Assembly (NCBI GenBank): GCA_026415235.1 | Contig: JAOAHM010000071.1 | Coordinates: forward strand, 1-48,149 | Direction: 5' to 3' | Length of the DNA stretch: 48,149 bases | DNA from: Ignavibacteria bacterium | Lineage (GTDB): Bacteria; Bacteroidota; Ignavibacteria; Ch128b | Shown here: one piece after another, positions 17,549 through 24,659 of the stretch | Position numbering within the stretch: position 1 is the stretch's first letter | Layout: each line of letters opens with the position of its first letter | Notes under the pieces: model-generated | Told to the model about the DNA's origin: nothing | The model's database searches: none | What the model saw: only the letters and a program-made list of their open reading frames with translations | Translations under genes and position numbers: made by a program

Positions 17549-18235
17549 TTAAGATAGTTTCAAAAATTCTTCTTCGAATTTTGAAAGACTTTCGTCATCA
17601 AGTAGTTTTGCTACACCTTCTACAATATTGCCACCATCATAGAGAGTCGCACCAACCAGAGATGGTTTAGGTGAAAACTGAGCCAATAAATCTTTGAAAC
17701 GATTTACTTCATCTTTCATCCACGAAACAACTTCTTTTCCTATCTTAAACGAAGGAATATATCCCTTCACATCGGCAGGTTCAATTTCTACAAACCAATT
17801 TTCTCGATAAGGATTCTCTCGAATAAGAGATGGATTTTCAAGGACATTTTTATTGAGACTTAAAATTACACCATCAATTGGTGAGTAAATTTTTACTTTG
17901 TTGTGATTTGTGAAGATTTCGAAAATTGGTTCGCCTTTTTTAACTCTCGCACCTTCCGAGTGAAGGACATTTACTTTTCGTGGTTTCAATACTTTATTTA
18001 GAAAGTCATCAATTCCAAGTTTTAATTTTCCATCCTCAGTAAAATTTAACCATGTATGTCCTTTTGAATAATACAATCCCTGAGGAACATAAATCGACTC
18101 TTTTGTAAAAACCGCATAAGATGAAGGTTCAGTTGTTTCCTCGAAAACTGAAATCTTCTTTTCTCTAACTTTTGTGACTATCAAATTTATGGAGATGATT
18201 AATACAAAAGTTAATAAAACAAATAATGCAACCAT
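17549..18235 (-). CDS. Membrane-anchored GcvH-fold protein, no lipoyl lysine
   Basis: The product is 228 aa from ATG 18235, chosen because GAGGT sits 5 nt upstream; a GTG at 18247 is in frame. One N-terminal membrane helix (about 2-20) is followed by an H-protein-like domain ('YYSKGHTWLNF', 'LGIDDFLNKVL', 'EGARVKKGEPIFEI', 'KIYSPIDGVILSLN', 'NPYRENWFVEIEP') and a helical tail with 'TLYDGGNIVEGVAKLL'. In the lipoyl hairpin the expected Lys position is occupied by His in 'FTNHNKVKIYSP', although nearby lysines exist. The tail matches that of the second GcvH-fold protein. It is the first gene of the operon, 15 nt before the ferredoxin gene. Function unknown; not a glycine cleavage enzyme. Confidence 0.8.
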   Translation of the reverse strand: MVALFVLLTFVLIISINLIVTKVREKKISVFEETTEPSSYAVFTKESIYVPQGLYYSKGHTWLNFTEDGKLKLGIDDFLNKVLKPRKVNVLHSEGARVKKGEPIFEIFTNHNKVKIYSPIDGVILSLNKNVLENPSLIRENPYRENWFVEIEPADVKGYIPSFKIGKEVVSWMKDEVNRFKDLLAQFSPKPSLVGATLYDGGNIVEGVAKLLDDESLSKFEEEFLKLS

Positions 18236-18280
18236 TTTTAACCTCACAAATTTTTTGTTTAACTATTTTTCAATTACTAT

Positions 18281-18297
18281 TGTCAAAATGAATGCCA
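18281..18297 (-). promoter_or_regulatory. Sigma-54-like (-24/-12) promoter
   Basis: On the minus strand TGGCATTCATTTTGACA matches the sigma-54 consensus (TGGCAC-N5-TTGC) at the GG of -24 with correct spacing to TTG at -12, but has A in place of the conserved C of -12. Predicted transcription would start near 18272, leaving a leader of about 36 nt before ATG 18235. The operon encodes its own NtrC-type activator with an intact GAFTGA loop, which supports the reading. Sequence match alone is moderate. Confidence 0.45.
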
Positions 18298-18324
18298 GCA
18301 TATGTCGAAAAAATATTATGTCCG

Positions 18325-18349
18325 TAACTCATTATTTATCAATGAGTTA
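18325..18349. promoter_or_regulatory. Perfect inverted repeat, possible activator site
   Basis: TAACTCATT (18325-18333) and AATGAGTTA (18341-18349) form a perfect 9-bp inverted repeat with a 7-nt spacer. Its centre lies about 40 bp upstream of the sigma-54-like -24 element and about 65 bp upstream of the predicted start point. That is a reasonable place for binding of a Fis-type helix-turn-helix dimer such as the operon's own NtrC-like regulator. A hairpin role is less likely because no T-run follows either arm. Confidence 0.45.
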
Positions 18350-18677
18350 GAACAATATTAAATTCTTATTTTTTACATGGATAAGATTAGAATTGATGAA
18401 TTTTTAAGCAGGTCAAATTTAAATTTTTCAATAACTATTTTAATTTCAATGATTTAGGAATGTTGAAATTTTCAATTTTATTTTGTTGATATTCTCTACA
18501 AAAATTTTTTCTTCGAGTAAAAAATCTCATCACAATATCAAATACATAATTTTAAATTTGTTAGAATATTTTTCAGTGTGTGTTCTAATTGAACTATAGG
18601 ATTTAAGTCTTAGAAATGCTGTTCGAATTAAATTTATGAAATCATTTTTTTGAGTTAAGATAAGTGTAGTTTACTTC
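18350..18677. other. Non-coding AT-rich spacer between nfo and the respiratory operon
   Basis: With the two regulatory elements above, this completes a gap of about 440 nt with no gene. It lies downstream of nfo and upstream of the GcvH/FeS/NrfD operon, both on the minus strand. I see only AT-rich sequence, with no convincing terminator hairpin, ORF or RNA gene. Confidence 0.5.
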
Positions 18678-19538
18678 TCAATTAAGATTTTTTACCAAAC
18701 TTTTCAATTTTCTCATGTTAATAATGTCTTCTTTCATATCTTCACCTTTCGGGGTTTCTAATATTTTTGGAATGTTTTGAAATCTTTCATCATTCATAAT
18801 AAAACGGAAACCATTCAAACCAATTTTTCCTTTTCCGATGTGTTCGTGTCGATCAACTCTTTCACCTAATCCTTTTTTCGAGTCATTCAAATGAAAAGCT
18901 TTCAAATACTTTAATCCAATAATCTGATCGAATTCTTCAAAAGTTTTTAAATAGCTTTTTTCCGTTCTAAAATCATAGCCTGCAGCAAAAATGTGACAAG
19001 TATCAACACACACAGCAAGTCGTTTTTTATCTTCAACTAAATCAATGATTTTTCTTATCTGTTCGAAACGATAACCAATGCTTGTTCCTTGACCTGCTGT
19101 TGTTTCAATCATACTTTTAACTTTTAATCCTTTTGTTTTTTCGTGAATGATATTCAATGACTCGGCAACTAATTTAATACCATCATCCTCACCTGTGCCC
19201 ATGTGAGAACCAGGATGAAAATTCAAATAATTTATCCCAAGAATTTCGCATCTTAACAATTCATCAATAAAAGCATCACGAGATTTTTTTAGAATTGATT
19301 TATCTTTTGCACATAAATTAATTAAATATGAGTCGTGTGCAATTACTGGTTGTAACTTTGTGAGTTTAATAAGTCTTTTATAATTTTGAATGACATTATC
19401 ATTCAAAGGAGTAGCTTTCCATTGATTACTATTTTTGGTGAAAAGTTGAAAAGTTGTACAACCAATTTTAGCAGCTCTTTCAACTGCCTTATCAACTCCA
19501 CCAGCGATGGACATATGTGCACCAAGAAGAATTTTCAT
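18678..19538 (-). CDS. nfo: Endonuclease IV (AP endonuclease)
   Basis: Endonuclease IV cuts DNA 5' to abasic sites in base excision repair, using three metal ions. The 286-residue product has the family's expected length and signatures: 'GAHMSIAGGVDKAVE' at the N-terminus, 'NFHPGSHMGTG', 'CVDTCHIFAAGYD' and 'FHLNDSKKGLGERVDRHEHIGKG'-type metal ligands, then a final 'ILETPKG'. It is divergent from anmK with only 20 nt between the two start codons. Confidence 0.97.
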   Translation of the reverse strand: MKILLGAHMSIAGGVDKAVERAAKIGCTTFQLFTKNSNQWKATPLNDNVIQNYKRLIKLTKLQPVIAHDSYLINLCAKDKSILKKSRDAFIDELLRCEILGINYLNFHPGSHMGTGEDDGIKLVAESLNIIHEKTKGLKVKSMIETTAGQGTSIGYRFEQIRKIIDLVEDKKRLAVCVDTCHIFAAGYDFRTEKSYLKTFEEFDQIIGLKYLKAFHLNDSKKGLGERVDRHEHIGKGKIGLNGFRFIMNDERFQNIPKILETPKGEDMKEDIINMRKLKSLVKNLN

Positions 19539-19558
19539 AATAATTTTCCATTTAGTTC

Positions 19559-20743
19559 ATGAAAAGATTATCTGAACTGCAAAATAAAAAAAAGAAGTTA
19601 GTCATCGGATTAATGTCTGGTACTTCAATAGATGGAATTGATGCAGCATTAATCCAAATCAATGGAAATGGAATTAAAACAAGAATCAAAAAATTATTTT
19701 TCAAGACCTATCCATATCCAAAAGGTTTGAAAGAATTCATTTTAAAAAATTCATTAAAAGATACAAGTAATGTGGAAGATATCTGCCGACTTAATTTCTT
19801 AATTGGAAAACTTTTCGCAAAGGCAGCAATGAGATTATGCAAAGATTATGGCATCTCAATTCATGATGTTGATTTGATTGGTTCTCATGGACAAACAATT
19901 CATCATCTTCCACAAAAAACAAAATTGTTTGGAGAGACAATTCGTTCAACACTACAAATTGGAGATCCATCAGTTATCGCAAAGATAACAGGCATTCCAA
20001 CTGTTGGGGACTTTCGAGTTGGTGATATGGCTTTAGATGGAGAAGGAGCTCCGCTTGTACCTTACTTCGATTATGTAATGTTTCGTTCTGAAAAAGTTAG
20101 TCGAGCATTGTTGAACATTGGTGGAATTGCAAATATCACTTTTCTCAAAAAAGGGTGTACGGTTGATGATGTAATTGCCTTCGATACAGGTCCTGGAAAT
20201 ATGATGATTGATTATTTAATGCAAAAGCTTTTCAACAAAAAATTTGATAAGAACGGAAAAATTGCATCACAAGGAAATTTAATTGAAGAACTTTTTCAAA
20301 AAATCTTTGAAGAAGATTCATTTGTAAAGAAGAAACCACCAAAATCAACAGGACGAGAATTTTACAATAAAAATTTTGTTGAAAAAATTCTAAGAGAGTT
20401 CAAATCACTTCGAAATGAAGATATTATTACTACTTTTACTGAATACACTTCTTTTGCGATTTATTTTAACTATGAAAAATTCATCAAAGATAAAGGAGAA
20501 GTGACTGAATTATTAGTTAGTGGTGGTGGTTCAAATAATTCGTATATAATGAATTCATTAAAAAAATATTTTGGACAAAAAGTAAAGGTTAAGAAGTTAA
20601 ATAGTCAATTTGTAGATGTTGATTCAAAAGAAGCTATTTGCTTTGCCCTTTTTGCAAACGAAACAATTCACGAAAATTCGATTAATATTCCTTCGGTTAC
20701 TGGTGCAAAGAAGAAAACAATATTAGGGAAGATTTGTCTATGA
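19559..20743 (+). CDS. anmK: Anhydro-N-acetylmuramic acid kinase
   Basis: AnmK phosphorylates 1,6-anhydro-MurNAc to MurNAc-6-phosphate, returning cell-wall turnover products to metabolism. The 394-residue product has the nucleotide-binding opening 'IGLMSGTSIDGIDAALI', 'DLIGSHGQTIHH', 'PTVGDFRVGDMALDGEGAPLVP', 'LNIGGIANITFL' and 'FDTGPGNMMID', all characteristic. The N-terminus has about 13 basic residues before the core, which is acceptable for relatives. The stop overlaps the next ATG by 4 nt. A link with the cell-wall amidase at 7.7 kb is metabolic only. Confidence 0.96.
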   Translation: MKRLSELQNKKKKLVIGLMSGTSIDGIDAALIQINGNGIKTRIKKLFFKTYPYPKGLKEFILKNSLKDTSNVEDICRLNFLIGKLFAKAAMRLCKDYGISIHDVDLIGSHGQTIHHLPQKTKLFGETIRSTLQIGDPSVIAKITGIPTVGDFRVGDMALDGEGAPLVPYFDYVMFRSEKVSRALLNIGGIANITFLKKGCTVDDVIAFDTGPGNMMIDYLMQKLFNKKFDKNGKIASQGNLIEELFQKIFEEDSFVKKKPPKSTGREFYNKNFVEKILREFKSLRNEDIITTFTEYTSFAIYFNYEKFIKDKGEVTELLVSGGGSNNSYIMNSLKKYFGQKVKVKKLNSQFVDVDSKEAICFALFANETIHENSINIPSVTGAKKKTILGKICL

Positions 20744-21657
20744 CTAAAATTTTACTCACAGGTTCATCGGGTTATCTTGGTTCACACATTTGTCGTTTTG
20801 TTGAAAATGAGAAAGTTTTTGCGCTTTACAAAAACAATAGACCAGCTTCAGAAAAAGTTGAACCAGTTCAAATTGATTTGCTGAATAGTGAAGATTTAAA
20901 TTTTCTTTTCAGAGAAATAAAACCAGATTATATAATTCATCTCGCAGGTATAATTCCATCACAAATTTCAAACTTCGATGAAAAGTTCATCTTTCAAATG
21001 AATGTGGAATTGACAAAACAAATTTCATCTTTATCTCATACATTCAATTCGTTTTTAATCTTCACTTCGAGTGATTTAGTTTATGATGAAGGTGATGATA
21101 TCAACGAGGAACATCCATTAAAACCAGTTAATTTTTACGCTCACACAAAACTTGAAGCAGAGAAAGCAATAAATAAATATGGTAAGTTCTTTATGATTTT
21201 AAGAACTGCTTTGATGTATGGCTTTTCAATTTCATCTCATAAATCTTTCTTTGATTATGCTTTTATTCAACTAATGAATGGAAAAGAAGTTAAAGCTTTT
21301 TATGATCAATTTAGAAATCCATTATTCGTTGAAGAAGCAGCAAAATTTATTTTAATGCTTACCCAAATAAAATTAAGAAATCAAGATGTGATGAACTTTT
21401 GTGGATTTGAAAAACTTTCAAGATATGAAATGGTTTTAAGGACTGCGGAAGTTTTTAACTTTCATCTCGAATTAGTTCAAAAAGAAAGTTGTGATAATTT
21501 CAAAGAGTATAAAATGGCTAAGAACTTAAGTTTGAATTTTAACAAGATGAAAAAATTAAATTTTATCCCCGCTCCATATATAAACAATCTGAAATATCTG
21601 AAAGAAAACTTTGAAATTTATAAACCATTCCTATCCCCTGATTTAAACAAAATGTAA
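20740..21657 (+). CDS. NAD-dependent epimerase / dTDP-4-dehydrorhamnose reductase-like SDR
   Basis: This is a 305-residue extended SDR with an N-terminal Rossmann motif 'LLTGSSGYLGSHICR', 'PDYIIHLAGIIPSQ', the catalytic Ser region 'FTSSDLVYDEGD', and YxxxK in 'FYAHTKLEAEKAI'. The pattern with 'VYDEG...NEEHPLKPVNFYAHTK' resembles RmlD-type sugar reductases. Start is set at ATG 20740 rather than the in-frame TTG 20734, because it gives an ATGA overlap with anmK and AGGGA lies upstream. No other rhamnose genes are nearby, so the substrate is open. Confidence 0.82.
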   Translation: MTKILLTGSSGYLGSHICRFVENEKVFALYKNNRPASEKVEPVQIDLLNSEDLNFLFREIKPDYIIHLAGIIPSQISNFDEKFIFQMNVELTKQISSLSHTFNSFLIFTSSDLVYDEGDDINEEHPLKPVNFYAHTKLEAEKAINKYGKFFMILRTALMYGFSISSHKSFFDYAFIQLMNGKEVKAFYDQFRNPLFVEEAAKFILMLTQIKLRNQDVMNFCGFEKLSRYEMVLRTAEVFNFHLELVQKESCDNFKEYKMAKNLSLNFNKMKKLNFIPAPYINNLKYLKENFEIYKPFLSPDLNKM

Positions 21658-21666
21658 AACAAATAA

Positions 21667-22467
21667 ATGTCATCACGTCCAATAAAAAAATATGGTCAAC
21701 ATTTCTTAGTAGATAAGAACATTATCAAAAAAATTGTCAATGCAATTTCACCGAAGGAAGAGGATTTAATTGTTGAAATTGGTCCAGGCAAAGGCGCTCT
21801 TACCGAAGAGTTAATTAAACATTCTCACAACCTTATACTTGTCGAAATTGATAAACTTCTTGTAGCAGAATTGCAATCAAAATTTCCACAATTAAAAATC
21901 ATCAATAAAGACATACTTGAATGCGACTTTACAAAAGATTTTTTCGACGAAAAATTTCGAGTAATTGGAAACTTACCATACTACATCACAAGTCAAATAA
22001 TCTTTAAGATTTTCGATAACTACTTAAAAGTAAAAGATGCAGTCTTCATGGTTCAAAAGGAAGTTGCCGAACGAATAGTTGCAAAACCAAAATCGAAAGA
22101 ATATGGAATTTTAAGTGTTCTTGCTCAATTCTACTCTGAACCAGAAATATTATTCACGGTTTCGAAAAATGTTTTCTTCCCAAAACCTGAAGTTGAGTCA
22201 GCAATCATAAGAATGAAAATTAAGAGCGAAATAGAATTAAATTATGATGAAGAAAAAGCATTTCGATATCTTGTCAAAACCGCATTTAATCAGCGAAGAA
22301 AAACATTAAAAAACTCCTTAAAAAATCTCTTCAACGATAATCAAAAAGAAGCTTCTCAAAAATTTTTCACAATTCAATTTGATTTTTCAAAAAGAGCTGA
22401 GGAATTAAGTCTAAACGATTTTCTTTATCTTGCAAAAAATTTTTACTCAATTCAAAAGTCAAATTGA
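21667..22467 (+). CDS. rsmA: 16S rRNA dimethyladenosine transferase KsgA
   Basis: RsmA/KsgA dimethylates two adjacent adenosines in helix 45 of 16S rRNA late in 30S assembly. The 266-residue product has 'KYGQHFLVDKNI' at the N-terminus, SAM-binding 'VEIGPGKGALTEEL', the catalytic 'NLPYYITSQII' and the C-terminal 'FNQRRKTLKNSL'. It lies 9 nt after the SDR gene. Confidence 0.97.
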   Translation: MSSRPIKKYGQHFLVDKNIIKKIVNAISPKEEDLIVEIGPGKGALTEELIKHSHNLILVEIDKLLVAELQSKFPQLKIINKDILECDFTKDFFDEKFRVIGNLPYYITSQIIFKIFDNYLKVKDAVFMVQKEVAERIVAKPKSKEYGILSVLAQFYSEPEILFTVSKNVFFPKPEVESAIIRMKIKSEIELNYDEEKAFRYLVKTAFNQRRKTLKNSLKNLFNDNQKEASQKFFTIQFDFSKRAEELSLNDFLYLAKNFYSIQKSN

Positions 22468-22489
22468 ATTAACAAATCACAAGTTGGCT

Positions 22490-23425
22490 ATGAAAAAACT
22501 AATTAAGACTCTAAATGTTTTTGATGTTTGTGTTTTAGCTTTTTATTTATTTCTCATAGCATTAAATCTTATTTTTTATGACCGAGTTGTTCATACAACT
22601 TCTCTTCTAATTATTGAAGTTTTAATGATTGTTTTTGTATTAATTGTTGCTTACCAAGACTCAAAAACAAATAACTCATTTTGGAAATCACTTCATCTCT
22701 GGTATCTGGCACCTATGATTTTTATTACATTCAAACAATTGTACTTTATGGTTCATCCAATTCATCCAAGAGATTATGATGATATTCTAATTCAAATTGA
22801 TAGATGGTTATTCGGTACTGACCCCACTCATTTTCTCTACAAATTTTCTCATCCAATCATTACAGAAATTTTACAAATTGTTTATACTTCCTTCTATCTC
22901 TTACCAATAATTGTTGGTATAGATTTGCTAAGAAATAAGAGATATGATGAATTTGAGTTCGCAGCATTTTTAATTGTATACGGATTTTTTCTTTCCTACA
23001 TAGGATATTTTACAGTGCCAGCTGTTGGTCCCAGATTTACTCTTCACAATTTTTTCAAGATTGACGAAGAATTACCAGGTTTGTGGCTCACTCCATATCT
23101 TAGAGAATTTGTTAACATAGGCGAGTCAATTCCAAAAGGAACTGTTAATCCTCAAGAATTAGTCCAGCGTGATGTTTTTCCTTCAGGTCATACACAGATG
23201 ACTCTTTTGACTATGTATGCAACAATAAAATTCAATACAACGACAAAATACTTTATCATTCCAACTGGAATTCTTTTAATCATTTCTACGGTTTATTTGC
23301 GTTATCATTATGTGATTGATTTGATAGCTGGTGCAATTTTTATGGTAATTACATTGTGGAGTGGTAAAATTATTTTCAAAGCGTGGAATAAATTTACTGA
23401 GAGAAAAATTCCAGATTGGATTTAA
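22490..23425 (+). CDS. PAP2-superfamily membrane phosphatase/transferase (AUR1-like)
   Basis: This 311-residue membrane protein has about six to seven hydrophobic helices. C-terminal phosphatase motifs are 'VFPSGHTQMTLL' (SGH) and 'YLRYHYVIDLIAGA' (RxxYxxHxxxD-type), the catalytic site of PAP2 enzymes; layout with both near the C-terminus fits the PAP2_3/inositol phosphorylceramide synthase-like group. Likely role is hydrolysis or exchange of a lipid phosphate head group. ATG 22490 is preferred over 22430, which would overlap rsmA by 38 nt and precede the natural start 'MKKLIKTLN'. It ends facing the Cys-rich gene, with overlapping stop codons. Confidence 0.85.
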   Translation: MKKLIKTLNVFDVCVLAFYLFLIALNLIFYDRVVHTTSLLIIEVLMIVFVLIVAYQDSKTNNSFWKSLHLWYLAPMIFITFKQLYFMVHPIHPRDYDDILIQIDRWLFGTDPTHFLYKFSHPIITEILQIVYTSFYLLPIIVGIDLLRNKRYDEFEFAAFLIVYGFFLSYIGYFTVPAVGPRFTLHNFFKIDEELPGLWLTPYLREFVNIGESIPKGTVNPQELVQRDVFPSGHTQMTLLTMYATIKFNTTTKYFIIPTGILLIISTVYLRYHYVIDLIAGAIFMVITLWSGKIIFKAWNKFTERKIPDWI

Positions 23426-23739
23426 GATGAAACTCTATCAACATTCTGAATTGTCTCAACGATCAAAGGAAAGTATCTATCGAGACTGCAATTCACATCA
23501 TTACGAAGATTACATCTATCAAAACTTCCACGACATTCAACACAAATTTTTTGATGAAGTGCATCAACATAATCAGACATTCTTTCACTTTGAACAGAAT
23601 GCACCACTTCAACAATCTTTTCTAAATACAATTCCACAGCACAGCATTCATCATCAGTCATTTTACAATTTCCATTTTCGTCTGAGTCAACACAAATGGA
23701 ACAAACTTTTTCACGAATTGCTTGTAGATACTTTTCCAT
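23422..23739 (-). CDS. Cys-rich protein of two tandem C-C-C-C modules, unknown function
   Basis: The 105-residue product is two copies of one module. Copy 1 (about 6-47) has 'VCSICVDSDENGNCKMTDDECC' and copy 2 (about 62-101) has 'ICVECRGSFDRCNLRNDVNC'; each is followed by an 'LYLEKIVEVVHSV' / 'RYFPLIVETIQNV' helix. The CxxC-x7/8-C-x4/5-C spacing suggests a zinc or FeS site per module. I prefer it to the His/Gln-rich plus-strand frame at 23361-23753, because the duplication and ordered cysteines are the mark of a real protein. I have a weak memory of similar conserved proteins but no function. It is divergent from ubiE/menG by 32 nt. Confidence 0.75.
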   Translation of the reverse strand: MEKYLQAIREKVCSICVDSDENGNCKMTDDECCAVELYLEKIVEVVHSVQSERMSDYVDALHQKICVECRGSFDRCNLRNDVNCSLDRYFPLIVETIQNVDRVSS

Positions 23740-23771
23740 TTTTTAACCTATAATTTTTCCGAGCAAAGATA

Positions 23772-24521
23772 ATGAGTTACGAAAACAAATTAAATGAAAT
23801 AAATCTGAACGATAAAGAAAAGAAAAAAGAATTCGTCCGAGATATGTTTAATTCAATCTATCGGACTTATGATTTACTCAATCACATTTTGAGCTTTGGC
23901 ATTGATATTTATTGGCGTAAGAAGTCACTAAAAAATATTTTCCTTCGAGATACAGATACATGTCTTGACCTCGCAGCAGGTACAGGTGATTATGGAATAG
24001 AAGTTTATAAAAAATTTCAATGCAACATTATTGGTTATGATATTGCCGAAAATTCTTTAAAGGTTTTTCAAGAAAAAGTGAAGAAAAAAAATTTTGATGA
24101 AACAAAATTCACTTATATTGTTGGAGAAGCTGAAAAACTAACTTTACAAGATGAGTCCATAAATCTAATAACAATTGCGTTTGGAATTCGAAATTTTTAC
24201 GACTCTCAACAGGCTCTATACGAAATGTTTCGTGTATTAAAATCTGGCGGAAGACTTTTAATACTTGAATTTAGTTTACCTAAGAATAAAATTATTCAAT
24301 CAATTTATCGCTTCTATTTTGAAAAAATCCTCCCACTTATTGGTAGATTAATCTCAAAAGATAATTCGGCTTATAAATATCTTCCCGAATCAGTAAAACT
24401 ATTTGAACAAGAAAAAGACATTGTCAGCGAAATGATTAAAGCAGGCTTCAGAGAGATTAAAGTCGAACCTTACACTTTTGGAATTGTAAAGTTGTACTCA
24501 GCTAAAAAATCCTTGGAGTAA
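23772..24521 (+). CDS. ubiE: Demethylmenaquinone methyltransferase (UbiE/MenG)
   Basis: This SAM-dependent enzyme performs the C-methylation step of menaquinone (and, in some bacteria, ubiquinone) synthesis. The 249-residue product has 'YDLLNHILSFGIDIYWRKK', SAM motif I 'LDLAAGTGDYGIEV', 'IAFGIRNFYDSQQAL' and 'GGRLLILEFSLP', all characteristic. Menaquinone would be the natural partner of the HybB/NrfD-type protein encoded in this window. No other men gene is nearby. Confidence 0.94.
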   Translation: MSYENKLNEINLNDKEKKKEFVRDMFNSIYRTYDLLNHILSFGIDIYWRKKSLKNIFLRDTDTCLDLAAGTGDYGIEVYKKFQCNIIGYDIAENSLKVFQEKVKKKNFDETKFTYIVGEAEKLTLQDESINLITIAFGIRNFYDSQQALYEMFRVLKSGGRLLILEFSLPKNKIIQSIYRFYFEKILPLIGRLISKDNSAYKYLPESVKLFEQEKDIVSEMIKAGFREIKVEPYTFGIVKLYSAKKSLE

Positions 24522-24659
24522 ACAAGGCTTAAATTCTTCCACTCAAAAACTGATTAGTTCTTTTTGAAATTTAGAAAGATGAATTAAACCATTAAGAAGA
24601 ATTATTCATTTATTTTTTATGAACTATCAAAAAATTAATTTGCTCGAAAAAAATTTTAG

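Noticed and set aside
10710-18235. Hydrogenase-2 or formate dehydrogenase operon
   Set aside because: HybA/HybB-like subunits are present, but there is no NiFe or molybdopterin catalytic subunit, no maturation gene and no Tat signal.
23361-23753. Plus-strand frame of 130 codons, rich in His and Gln
   Set aside because: It lies opposite the Cys-rich tandem-module protein, overlaps the PAP2 gene, and its composition is what the complement of that gene would give; the minus-strand product shows an internal duplication and ordered cysteines.
24544-24566. Possible weak hairpin after ubiE
   Set aside because: The stem is only A/T-rich with a bulge; too weak to call a terminator.
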